From: Tissierella sp. P1
GTDB taxonomy: Bacteria; Bacillota; Clostridia; Tissierellales; Tissierellaceae
Length of the DNA: 64,000 nt
Direction: 5' to 3'
Assembly: GCF_002266425.1 (NCBI RefSeq)
Contig: NZ_NPMN01000013.1
Span: 1 to 64,000 of the forward strand
Position 1 is the stretch's first letter; each line of letters begins with the position of its first letter. This document shows, piece by piece, positions 38,992 through 48,051 of the stretch. The notes below the pieces were generated by a model that ran no database searches, had not been told where the DNA came from, and worked only from the letters and a program-made list of their open reading frames with translations. A program made the translations under genes and the position numbers.

Positions 38992-39510
38992 ATGATGGAA
39001 AGAGTACTTAATGAAGAACTGATGGCAATTTTGCCGCAGTACGTAGATAACAGGGGGAACTGTACTAAGATTTATGCTGTGGGTTTAGAACCATTAATAC
39101 TAGATAAAAGTATTAAAACGATTCTACGTCTTATTGGTAAACATTATATGATTGATTTAAAGGAATTGAAGAAAAGATATGGAGCTTTAGTATCATCACC
39201 AAATCTAGTACCTATTCCATTAAGTAAGAGAGATGTTTTCATACCTTTCAAAACTAGAGTGCCCATGTATAAGAATGATGGAGCCTTTGGATATATTAAT
39301 ATGAGACATATAGAAAAAATTAGAGAAGAAAAAGAAACCACTGTAGTATATTTATCTAATGGTGTCTACATTCCATGCTTATGTAGTTTATCTACAATAG
39401 ATAAGCATATGAGAAACGGTAATATAGTAAGTAGGTGTTATGAGGATAGGTCAATGAAAATAAAGGAGGAGGAAGTAGTTTATAATGCGAGAGTAATCAT
39501 CACTAGATAG
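38992..39510 (+). CDS. ComK-like protein (distant homologue of the competence transcription factor)
   Basis: 172 residues; GAGGAGGG precedes ATG 38992/38995. I recognise no strong domain, but the order of motifs resembles ComK: an N-terminal strand region, a conserved 'PIPLSKRDVFIPFKTRVPMYKNDGAFGYINMRHI' block (ComK: P-I...FFPT-SP...C-WI...I), then 'VVYLSNGVYIPCLCSLSTIDKHMRNG' (ComK: ILFNN...I..D-S-GTID.Q..R). ComK activates DNA-uptake genes. A divergent small sigma factor and a candidate SOS box upstream are compatible with a regulatory role in DNA uptake or the DNA-damage response. Homology is remote, and it could be an unrelated DNA-binding protein. Confidence 0.45.
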   Translation: MMERVLNEELMAILPQYVDNRGNCTKIYAVGLEPLILDKSIKTILRLIGKHYMIDLKELKKRYGALVSSPNLVPIPLSKRDVFIPFKTRVPMYKNDGAFGYINMRHIEKIREEKETTVVYLSNGVYIPCLCSLSTIDKHMRNGNIVSRCYEDRSMKIKEEEVVYNARVIITR

Positions 39511-39609
39511 GCAATAAAAAAGAAAGTAATTTCATTTCAATGAATATTAAAAGATAATCATGCATAAGTTTTTATACGGAAAAAATAAATTGTTGGAGGT
39601 TGATTTGAA

Positions 39610-40248
39610 ATGAAAAGGCAAAGGATAAGTTTGTTAAGTTGTGTTCTTTTAGTGATGATTTTGGTGTTGACAAATGTCTCCCCAGTGTTTGCCAATGGTA
39701 GTGATAATTACACCATTGATATGAAGCAAGTCCAAGAAGATTGGGAAAAGGCAGCAAAAGTACCTTTAGTGCAAGATAAGATTTCAGAAAATTCCAAAGG
39801 TATTGAACTTTCTGCTTATGGCACATATCCAACAAGAAAAGGAGTTATTTTAGTTACACCTGACAAATTTAAGGGCATTATCCCTACGGGTCATGCAGCT
39901 ATTATCTATACTAGCACAACAGTTGTTGAATCCTTATCTGGCGGAGTAACTACAGGACCTAATGATTGGAATAAAACTAGATCAAAATGTTATGGAGTAA
40001 CTGTAAGTGGAACAACTACGACCCAAGATAGCAATGCTGCTGATTGGTGTTATAGACAAAGAGGAAAAAGCTATAACTGGAATTACTTAAATGTTTCAAC
40101 AAGGAGTTCCTTCTATTGTTCTCAGTTAGTTTGGGCAGCCTTTTTAGATTTATATGGAATAGATTTAGATACTGGTTCCTATGGAGTTGCAGTTCATCCT
40201 ATGGAGTTAGTAAATACTAGCAGAACATCAAAAATATACGAAAACTAA
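39610..40248 (+). CDS. Secreted YiiX/YycO-type permuted papain-like (NlpC/P60-superfamily) protein
   Basis: 212 residues with a signal peptide ending near SPVFA. The C-terminal ~130 residues contain 'KGIIPTGHAAIIYTSTTVVES' (His strand first) and later 'SSFYCSQLVWAAFLDLYGIDLD' (Cys on the following helix), the permuted order seen in YiiX/YycO-like NlpC/P60 relatives. Family members act as amidases or peptidases on cell-wall or lipid-linked substrates. GGAGG precedes ATG 39610. Monocistronic in appearance. The substrate is unknown. Confidence 0.7.
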   Translation: MKRQRISLLSCVLLVMILVLTNVSPVFANGSDNYTIDMKQVQEDWEKAAKVPLVQDKISENSKGIELSAYGTYPTRKGVILVTPDKFKGIIPTGHAAIIYTSTTVVESLSGGVTTGPNDWNKTRSKCYGVTVSGTTTTQDSNAADWCYRQRGKSYNWNYLNVSTRSSFYCSQLVWAAFLDLYGIDLDTGSYGVAVHPMELVNTSRTSKIYEN

Positions 40249-40324
40249 CTTTACGAATAATAATTTTAGATAATAGTGGATATACATTTAGTATGTCCAC
40301 TATTATTACCTAGGAGGGAAACAA

Positions 40325-41389
40325 ATGTATAGAAGAAATAATTTTCTTATAGCTACAATTCTTATCTTATTCCTATTATCAGGATGTAACAATATGAGCT
40401 TTAAGGGAAAAGATTTTAATTATAAGTATGGAGTGATTGAAACTACAGGTCAAGAGAATAACTCATATATATCATTTTATGATGATAACTTGGAAAAGAT
40501 AGGTGAGGAAAAAATTAAATATGGTTCTATGGGAGATGGATTTTCTTTGCCTCAAGTTTTTAAAAATAGTATGTTTATTGTTCCTAAAGGACTTTATAGT
40601 AAAAAAGAACTTACCTTTATTATGGAATATGATTTGGATAAGATGAAAATAAAAAAATATAATACTGGGTTACAGAACATGAATAGTATTGCTGTAGATG
40701 ATAGCTATATTTATGGTGTTAATACCATGAACTTTGTATCAAATATTGTAAGATGTAATAGGGAAACAAAGAAACTATCTAAAGTAGAAATACCTAACAC
40801 CTATATCAGCTATATTGAAATTTATGAGAATGAATTATTTGCCTTTGGTGAAAGCAATGAAAATGGAAAAATGAATTCATCTCTTTATAGACTAGATGCT
40901 GATACTTTAAATATCTTAGAAAAAATAGATATTACAGATATTGGATTTGGACAATATGATACAGTAATGAAAGACAATAAATTATACTTTTCAGCATCTC
41001 ATTCAATAGAAGGTACAGAAAGTCAACCGATAAATAAATTATGTGAATACAATAGAGAAAGTGGAGAAGTTAGAATATATGATTTAAAAGAAAATTTTCC
41101 TTTCCAAATAATGGAATATAATGACAAATTACTTATCACCCATTTTGATCCTGTAGGAGTTATAGGAAATAAAATTAGTATATTTAATGTCGATGATAAA
41201 AGTAGTGACATAGTTGAGTTTACACATAATATAGAACAGTTAGAGTTAGATGGTGAAGATATTATCATACTGGGAGATGGATATTTATATAGATATGATA
41301 AGAATTTCTCCTTAAAGGATTCTACTCTAGTGGTCAATGAGAGAGAGACTGATTATCATTATTATACCACAGGTTTATTTAAGCCATAA
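40325..41389 (+). CDS. Lipoprotein with probable beta-propeller repeats, function unknown
   Basis: 354 residues. Lipoprotein signal 'NFLIATILILFLLSGC' with lipid Cys at ~21. The mature part alternates hydrophobic strands with charged turns in ~45-residue units ending in patterns like 'DDSYIYGVN', 'YENELFAFGE', 'KDNKLYFSA', 'YNDKLLITH' and 'DGEDIIILGDGYLYRYD', as in beta-propellers. I see no catalytic residues. AGGAGGG precedes ATG 40325. It is probably an extracellular membrane-anchored binding or sensor protein. Confidence 0.6.
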   Translation: MYRRNNFLIATILILFLLSGCNNMSFKGKDFNYKYGVIETTGQENNSYISFYDDNLEKIGEEKIKYGSMGDGFSLPQVFKNSMFIVPKGLYSKKELTFIMEYDLDKMKIKKYNTGLQNMNSIAVDDSYIYGVNTMNFVSNIVRCNRETKKLSKVEIPNTYISYIEIYENELFAFGESNENGKMNSSLYRLDADTLNILEKIDITDIGFGQYDTVMKDNKLYFSASHSIEGTESQPINKLCEYNRESGEVRIYDLKENFPFQIMEYNDKLLITHFDPVGVIGNKISIFNVDDKSSDIVEFTHNIEQLELDGEDIIILGDGYLYRYDKNFSLKDSTLVVNERETDYHYYTTGLFKP

Positions 41390-41466
41390 GGAACTAGAAG
41401 GTATAAATCTGTATTGATTATAGCTAGATATAATAGAAAAATATAAATTTATATTAAATGGAATAC

Positions 41467-41495
41467 TTGTTCTTTTCTCTATAATAAAGTATACT
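41467..41495 (+). promoter_or_regulatory. Candidate sigma-A promoter for the YdjM-like gene
   Basis: TTGTTC (41467-41472), 17-bp spacer, TATACT (41490-41495), 43 bp upstream of the start codon. Confidence 0.5.
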
Positions 41496-41537
41496 AATTA
41501 GGCAGGTATATGAAAATGACATCTATGGAGGAGTTTT

Positions 41538-42122
41538 ATGACGGGAAAGACACATGTAGTAATAGGAATCACCGCAGCATTAACAGTATCCTTTGGTCAG
41601 CCAGTAGAAAATCAGTTAATAATAGTATTAGCTTCAGCAATAAGTTCCTTAATTCCTGATTTAGATCATCCTAAGGGTAAATTAAATCAAAAAATACTAT
41701 TGGTTAATAATAATTTTTATAGGATATTATTTTATCTATCTTTAGGCAGTTTATTTATGTATTTGTATTATTCAAATCAAATAAGTATCTTTCTTTATTT
41801 AGGACTAATATCCTTTCTCATAGGGATATCTAGTCATAGGGGTTTTACCCATAGTATAGTAGGTTTTCTAGCATCTACATCTATAGTTACACTGGGAACA
41901 GTGAATTATGGATTAACCTCTGTATATTCTGGTTTTGCTATAGGATATGTACTACATATAATAGCAGATTTATTTACTACTAGAGGAGTAAAGTTATTTT
42001 ACCCTTTGAAAAATAATATATCATTTCCTATTAAAATTAAGACAAATGGTAAGGGTGAAAAGATAATATTAAGATTGTTAAGTATTTATTGTGTTTGCTT
42101 ATTATTTAGATATTTAATATAG
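41538..42122 (+). CDS. YdjM/DUF457-type integral-membrane metal-dependent hydrolase
   Basis: 194 residues, about five membrane helices. Family motifs: 'MTGKTHVVIGITAAL' (first metal His), 'SLIPDLDHPKG' (D-x-DH), 'SSHRGFTHSIVGF' (HRG-TH) and 'GYVLHIIADLFTTRGVKLFYP' (H..AD). This His/Asp pattern is typical of the YdjM group of putative membrane phospholipase-like hydrolases; E. coli ydjM is SOS-regulated. GGAGG precedes ATG 41538. Substrate unknown. Confidence 0.85.
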   Translation: MTGKTHVVIGITAALTVSFGQPVENQLIIVLASAISSLIPDLDHPKGKLNQKILLVNNNFYRILFYLSLGSLFMYLYYSNQISIFLYLGLISFLIGISSHRGFTHSIVGFLASTSIVTLGTVNYGLTSVYSGFAIGYVLHIIADLFTTRGVKLFYPLKNNISFPIKIKTNGKGEKIILRLLSIYCVCLLFRYLI

Positions 42123-42139
42123 AGCCATTAATCTAACAG

Positions 42140-42180
42140 ACCTTAAGGCTATTAGTGATCATAAGCCTTAGGGTATTTTT
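42140..42180 (+). terminator. Rho-independent terminator
   Basis: ACCTTAAGGCT (42140-42150) pairs with AGCCTTAGGGT (42164-42174), one G-U pair, followed by ATTTTTAT. Confidence 0.75.
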
Positions 42181-42329
42181 ATATCACCATAATGATTATA
42201 TAATCGGTTTACTACTCCATACTATCATTTATCTATATTATTATAATTCCATATAAAACATATCTATAGCTTGATTATTAATTGTCAATCAAGGGTATAT
42301 TAATTAAAAACAATTAGGGAGTGGTACTT

Positions 42330-43435
42330 ATGACAAAAATTATAATTTCTCCGGGAAAATATATACAAGGTGCTGGCGAATTAAAGAGAATTAAAGATCA
42401 TGTAGGACATTTGGGAAAATCTTTCTTTATTATAATTAGTGAATCAGGTCATAAAAGATTTGGAGAAACTGTGAAGGAAAGTTTTGGAGACTCTGTTAAT
42501 ATTCATTTTGCAAAATTTAATGGTGAATGTTCAAAAGGAGAGATAAAAAGACTTGAAGAAGAAGTAAAATCAATAGGTGCAGATGTTATTATCGGTATAG
42601 GCGGAGGGAAAATCCATGACACTGCAAAAGCTGTTGCCTATTATCAGGGATTACCAGTGGTCATAGTTCCAACTATTGCAAGTACTGATGCACCTTGTAG
42701 TGCCTTATCTGTATTATATACAGAGGAAGGAGCATTTGATGAATATTTACTTTTACCAAAGAATCCAGATGTTGTATTGATTGATTTAGAGGCAGTTGCA
42801 TCTGCGCCAGCAAGGTTACTTGTTGCAGGTATGGGTGATGCTTTGGCTACAAAATTTGAAGCTAGGGCCAGTTCTCAATCAGGTTCAACTACTATGGCTG
42901 GTGGACTTCCGACAGATGCTGCAATTGCTTTAGCAAATTTATGCTATGATACATTGATAAATGAAGGCTTGAAGCAAAATTGGCCATAGAGAAGAAAGTT
43001 GTAACTAAGGCTGTGGAAAAAATAGTAGAAGCAAATACGCTTCTAAGTGGTCTTGGATTTGAAAGTGGCGGACTTGGTGCAGCTCATGCTGTTCACAATG
43101 GATTAACTGTTATAGAAGAAGCACATGATCTATATCATGGTGAAAAAGTTGCTTTTGGTGTATTGGTTCAATTAGTATTAGAAAATGCATCTATAGAAGA
43201 ATTAAATGAAGTGCTATATTTCTGTAATGAAGTAGGTCTTCCAACTACATTAGCAGATTTAAATATGGCTAATGTATCAAATGAAAAATTAATGGAAGCA
43301 GCAGAATTAAGCTGTGCAGAAGGTGAAACTATTCACTATATGCCATTTAAGGTAACAGCAGAAGATGTATATGCAGCAATATTGGCTGCAGATGCCATAG
43401 GAGAAAACTTTAAGAAACAATATATTTTAAAATAG
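42330..43435 (+). CDS. gldA: Glycerol dehydrogenase family protein (GldA type), frameshifted near 42974
   Basis: Zn-dependent NAD+ polyol dehydrogenase. ATG 42330 is preceded by AGGGAGTGG; an upstream GTG at 42321 is inside that RBS. Nucleotide-binding Gly-rich loop 'IGIGGGKIHDTAKAVAYYQGLPVVIVPTIASTDAPCSAL'. Zn ligand Asp in 'AGMGDALATKFEARAS'. The frame stops at 42989 after 'GLKQNWP', while KLAIEKKVVTKAVEKIVEANTLLSGLGFESGGLGAAHAVHNGL resumes one frame over, with both Zn-ligand His residues ('AAHAVHNG', 'YHGEKVAFG'). Reading AAAA as AAAAA repairs it to ~369 residues, normal for GldA. Converts glycerol and other 1,2-diols to the ketones. Confidence 0.85.
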
Positions 43436-43483
43436 AGTATATCTTGTTCACTTATATTGAGCTATTTGAATAGTTGAATTAAT

Positions 43484-43518
43484 AAAACCTGTCTCCGTGA
43501 AATATAAGGACAGGTTTT
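43484..43518 (+). terminator. Rho-independent terminator after gldA
   Basis: AAAACCTGTC (43484-43493) pairs perfectly with GACAGGTTTT (43509-43518), followed by ATATTTT. Confidence 0.85.
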
Positions 43519-43553
43519 ATATTTTAAATTTACCAATATTTAACGTGAAAGTC

Positions 43554-43582
43554 TTGTTCCCTTAACCTATATATACTATAAT
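43554..43582 (+). promoter_or_regulatory. Candidate sigma-A promoter for the SLH-nucleotidase gene
   Basis: TTGTTC (43554-43559), 17-bp spacer and perfect TATAAT (43577-43582), 35 bp before the start codon at 43617. Confidence 0.6.
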
Positions 43583-43616
43583 TTAATAGACCATAATAAT
43601 TTAAGGGGGCATGACA

Positions 43617-45680
43617 ATGAGTAAAAGATTTATTAGTATTTTTATGGCAATCATTCTAGTATTAGGACTTGGTATGCCAACATTAGCAGCAGAGGAGATT
43701 GTTTTCAATGATATTGGAGAATCACCTTATAATCAGGCTATAAGGGAGTTACACACCAAGGGTGTTATTAGCTCCAACCCTAATAATAAGTTTTATCCTG
43801 AAAGAATATTAACAAAGGCAGAGGCTGCTGCATTATTAGTGAGAGGTTTCAAGCTATCTGAAATTGAACCACTTATGGTGGAAAATACAGAGCTAGAAAA
43901 GAAATTTAGCTATAGTAATCCATTAGAAGTAATAACAGATGCATTTTCTATTCCTTCTTCAAAGGATATAGTTAATCATTGGGGAATGAATTATATTGAA
44001 GGATTATTGAAAGTAAGAGCAGATAAAGTTGTTGGTAATGAATATAAACCAAATGATACTCTTACAAAAACAGAATTTATTGAGATGATAGCTAAAGTAG
44101 TTTTTGGAGTAGATAAAGAAATTGATTTCATTCAAGAAATAGTTGATTTAGATCTTGTTTCTAAGGAGTTTGCTACTTCTGATGAGTTGATAAATAGAGA
44201 AGAAGCTGCATATGTTCTTCACAATATCTTATCTAATCCTAGTTTTAAAGTAATAACTGTATTTGCAACATCTGATATTCATGGTCATTTGGAACCATAT
44301 AAAGCAACAGGAATGGAAAGAGAAATAGGTGGACTTTCTAAAATGAGTAAGATTATAAAAGATTTTAGAAAAAAACAGCCTAACACTTTATTAATAGACG
44401 GTGGCGATGCACCTTATAATACCAACATTGCTAATTTATTTGAAGGAGCATCAACTATAGAGGTAATGAATGAAATGGGTTATGATGCTATGGCATTAGG
44501 AAATCATGACTTTGATTTTCCTTTCGAAGTTATGAAGAGAAATGCTGGTAATGCTAAATTCCCATTCTTATCAGCAAATACTTATTTTGAAGAAAAATAT
44601 CCAGAGTTTTTAAAACCATCTATTATAAAGGAAGTAGATGGAATTAAAGTAGGGATTATTGGCATAACAGATGATATGAGTCATGTATATACTCATCCTA
44701 ATAATGTTAAAGGAATTACTTTTAAAGAGCAATTTGAAGCTACACAAAATGCTATAGATGCTATTAAGGATGAAACAGATATAATAATAACTCTTGCACA
44801 TATTCATGGAAACAATCCGATACTTCCTACAAAGGTAAAGGGTATTGATATAGAAATCGGTGGTGGACAAGACGTAGTTGGATTTCCACAAGATATTGAA
44901 GGAACTTGGTTAATTTCTCCTGGAAAACATGCAGAAGTATTAAATCAGATAAATATTAATGTATTAGATAATAAAATGATAGGTCTTAATTTTGCACATA
45001 TTTTCTTAACTGAAAATCTTGAAAATGATCCAGTAGCAGAAAGCATAATAGGGAAATATAAGACTCAATTAGATGAAAAGATGAAAGAAGTAGTAGGAGA
45101 ATCTACTGTAGTCTTAGATGGTGAAAGAGGAACAGCAAGAATGAAAGAATCTAATTTAGCAAATTTAATTGCAGATAGCTTATTAGATATAACTGGTGCT
45201 GATATTGCTCTTCAAAATGGTGGTGGAGTAAGGGCAAGTATTGCCCAAGGGCCTATTACTATGAATGATGTGTATGCAGTTTTACCATTTGATAATACAG
45301 TAGTTGTAGTAGAAGCTACTGGTGAAACTATATGGAAGACTTTAGAGCATGGAGTATCTTGGTATCCAGGAGCTGCAGGTGGCTTCTTACAAGTAGCAGG
45401 ACTTAAATATACATTTGATGCATCTAAGGAAGTAGGTTCAAGGGTAACAGAAGTATTAGTAGATGATAAACCTATAGAAATGGATAAAGTTTATAAGGTT
45501 GTATCAAATGATTTCTTAACAGGTGGAGGAGATAATTTCACTATGCTTAAGGATGAAACAACAGAAACATTGAAAACTAAGCTTTATTTAAGAGATGTTT
45601 TTGTAGAATATCTAATGAAAGTTAAAACAGTATCTCCAGAATTAGAAGGAAGAATAACTGTTATTAATCCAGCAGAATAA
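43617..45680 (+). CDS. SLH-anchored 5'-nucleotidase/UshA-type metallophosphatase
   Basis: 687 residues from ATG 43617 (AAGGGGG at 8-9 bp; ATG 43611 is too close). Signal peptide (to ~25), SLH repeats (~27-205), then a calcineurin-like phosphatase ('VFATSDIHGHLEPYK', 'LLIDGGDAPYNT', 'ALGNHDFDFPF', 'LAHIHGNNP') and a 5'-nucleotidase C-terminal substrate domain ('NLIADSLLDITGADIALQNGGGVRASI', 'TGGGDNFTML'). The fifth metal motif, normally GGHTH, is here 'GGGQD' (about residues 415-419), so both metal-binding His residues appear replaced. It would release phosphate and nucleosides at the cell surface, if catalytically competent. Confidence 0.8.
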   Translation: MSKRFISIFMAIILVLGLGMPTLAAEEIVFNDIGESPYNQAIRELHTKGVISSNPNNKFYPERILTKAEAAALLVRGFKLSEIEPLMVENTELEKKFSYSNPLEVITDAFSIPSSKDIVNHWGMNYIEGLLKVRADKVVGNEYKPNDTLTKTEFIEMIAKVVFGVDKEIDFIQEIVDLDLVSKEFATSDELINREEAAYVLHNILSNPSFKVITVFATSDIHGHLEPYKATGMEREIGGLSKMSKIIKDFRKKQPNTLLIDGGDAPYNTNIANLFEGASTIEVMNEMGYDAMALGNHDFDFPFEVMKRNAGNAKFPFLSANTYFEEKYPEFLKPSIIKEVDGIKVGIIGITDDMSHVYTHPNNVKGITFKEQFEATQNAIDAIKDETDIIITLAHIHGNNPILPTKVKGIDIEIGGGQDVVGFPQDIEGTWLISPGKHAEVLNQININVLDNKMIGLNFAHIFLTENLENDPVAESIIGKYKTQLDEKMKEVVGESTVVLDGERGTARMKESNLANLIADSLLDITGADIALQNGGGVRASIAQGPITMNDVYAVLPFDNTVVVVEATGETIWKTLEHGVSWYPGAAGGFLQVAGLKYTFDASKEVGSRVTEVLVDDKPIEMDKVYKVVSNDFLTGGGDNFTMLKDETTETLKTKLYLRDVFVEYLMKVKTVSPELEGRITVINPAE

Positions 45681-45685
45681 TATAG

Positions 45686-45722
45686 AAATCCCAAGGCTTT
45701 GAATGTAGTCTTGGGGTTTTTA
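45686..45722 (+). terminator. Rho-independent terminator
   Basis: AAATCCCAAGGCT (45686-45698) pairs with AGTCTTGGGGTTT (45707-45719) with wobble pairs, and runs into a T tract. Confidence 0.75.
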
Positions 45723-45812
45723 AATTTGGAAGAAATCTATAAAAATTAGATAATATAATTAACTAGAGAAAAAAACTCTTCAGTTTGATATAATTATTTT
45801 GAGGTGTTGATA

Positions 45813-47815
45813 ATGGATTATAACGAAATCAAAATAAGTACTTCTTGTACATTGGATTGTTGGGATTCATGTTCTATTTTGGCTACTGTATCTGATAACA
45901 AGATTATATCTCTTAAGGGAGATAATAGAAACCATATTACAGGTAATGTTTTATGTGCCAAAGGTATGAGGTATATGGATATGATAAACCATCCAGATAG
46001 AATTAGAGAGCCGCTGATAAAAGAGAAAAATGGATGGAAAAGGGCTAGTTGGAGGAAGCTTTGGATCTAGTAGCAAGTAAGCTTCATGAGTTGAGGGAAA
46101 CATATCCTACTACTGCCTTGTTACATTGTAATCATGCAGGCAACGTAGGACTACTTAAAAAAGTGGAAAATAGATTTTTTAGTGCATATGGTGGAGTTAC
46201 TGCTGCAATAGGCAGTTTATGCGTAGGAGCAGGAAGTGAAGGTCAAAGATATGATTTTGGAAAATCTCTAAGCCATGAAATTTCCGACGTTGTAAATTCA
46301 AAGACTATCATTATATGGGGAAGAAATCCTATGGATACTGGACTTCATCTTGTTCCGTTTTTAAAGGAAGCAAAGAGAAGGGGAGCATATATCATAGTTA
46401 TAGACCCTTTAGAGACAAATACAGTAAAACTAGCAGATATGCATATATCCCCATTGCCAGGGACCGACGGAGCATTGGCTCTTACAATGGCAAATATCCT
46501 TATTGAAAGGGGATTAATTGACAAGGAATTTATAGATAAATATGTAGTGGGTTTTGACGAGTTTAGGAGTTATGTAAAGGATTTTACCCTAGAGAAAGGA
46601 GCGAAAACATCTGGTGTTCCTATAGAAGATATTGAAACACTTGTAGATAAATATGGTAATTCTAAGCCTTCTTCTATTATAATTGGATTTGGAATACAAA
46701 GATATACCAATGGAGGATATACTATTAGAACCATTGATGCCTTAGGTGCAATAACTGGAAATATTGGAATAGGCGGGGGAGGAGTAAATTATAACAATAG
46801 CAGGATGAATGATTATATTGATCATGAACTTCTGTCGGGAGAGACACTAAGAAAACACCATAGAGTATTTTCTAGACCTAAAATGGCTGAATTTATTGAA
46901 ACAGCAGAAGACCCAAAGGTAGAGATTATATTTACTACTAGAGCTAATCCATTAACTCAATTTATGGATAGTAACAGAATGACTAGAGCATTCGAAAAAG
47001 TAGGATTTAAAGTTACTATAGATATGTTTATGACAGATACAGCAAGTTTATCTGACGTTGTTTTACCTTGTCGTCATTTTTTAGAGGAAGATAATATAAT
47101 TTGTCCTCCATCTAATCACAATTATATAAATTATTGTAATAAGGTAATAGAACCAAATCCTTGGATACCATCTGAGTTGTTGATTTGGAATGAATTAGCT
47201 AAGAGATTGAAACTAGAAAACTTTCCTATAGAGAATAGTGAGTGGTGGATAGAAAAGGCACTAAAGCCAATGACTGACTTAACGGGTATAACTATAGATG
47301 ATATAAAGTCAGGTCCAATAATAGTACCTGGAGCTACTCCTGTGGCTTGGTATGATAAGAACTTCCAAACACCTAGCGGAAAATATGAACTTTATTCTAA
47401 CCTAGCTAAGAGTCAGGGTTTTGAACCTCTCCCTGTATATAAAAGTATAGATATGGAACCAAATGAAGAATATCCTTTTTATCTGCTTACTCCACATACT
47501 AAGGATTCACTTAATTCCCAGCATTTTGTTCTAGTGGATGAAAAACAGTTACCTATCGTATATATACATAGTGAAACTGGATCTAAGATGGATATAAGGA
47601 ATGGCTCAGTAGCTGAAGTATTCACAGATACTGGTAGTTTAGATTGTGTAGTTGAGTATAATGACAGCATAAGAAGAGATATACTAATGATATATCAGGG
47701 ATGGTGGATACAAAGATTGGGAGGAGTTAATAGACTTATCTCTGAGAGATATTCCGATATGGGTAATAATGCAGCTTATTATGAATGTATATGTAATATA
47801 AGATATAAGGCTTGA
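45813..47815 (+). CDS. Molybdopterin (bis-MGD) oxidoreductase, frameshifted near 46053
   Basis: ATG 45813 follows GAGGTG. The N-terminus 'KISTSCTLDCWDSCSI...NVLCAKG' holds the four Cys of the [4Fe-4S] site. The frame stops at 46070 ('SWRKLWI'), and the enzyme resumes one frame over as EEALDLVASKLHELRETYPTTALLH. Adding a G to the GG at 46053 gives WEEALDLVASKL. Further features: 'IGSLCVGAGSEGQRYDFG' (candidate Mo-ligand Cys), 'IIWGRNPMDTGLHLVPFLKEAKRRGAYIIVIDP' (pterin binding), and a C-terminal molydopterin dinucleotide-binding domain. Repaired length ~668, typical of soluble DMSO-reductase-family members. No Tat signal, so it is probably cytoplasmic. No electron-transfer partner is adjacent and the substrate is unknown. 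Confidence 0.8.
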
Positions 47816-47907
47816 TTAATTAAGAGTGTTTTGGATTCTTTAAATATATTAGGAATAATATCTTAGATGCATTTATTATATCTAGAAGTATTGTAAATAT
47901 AGGAGAC

Positions 47908-47942
47908 ATGAGGATTCTTTTGGATAAGAATCCTCATTTTAA
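47908..47942 (+). terminator. Rho-independent terminator
   Basis: A perfect 12-bp stem (ATGAGGATTCTT 47908-47919, AAGAATCCTCAT 47926-47937) with a 6-base loop, followed by TTTTAATTT. Confidence 0.85.
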
Positions 47943-48051
47943 TTTAAGCATTATAAAATTTACCATATGAGCTCTATTGCAGTTATTCATATTAATTATA
48001 TATAATATACTTATTATAAGATTTTCAAATAAGTGTTTTTAGGAGGACGCC

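Noticed and set aside
46049-46070. Separate small ferredoxin-like gene at 45813-46070 upstream of the oxidoreductase
   Set aside because: It is simply the [4Fe-4S] N-terminus of the same enzyme; one missing G restores the conserved WEEALDLV junction.
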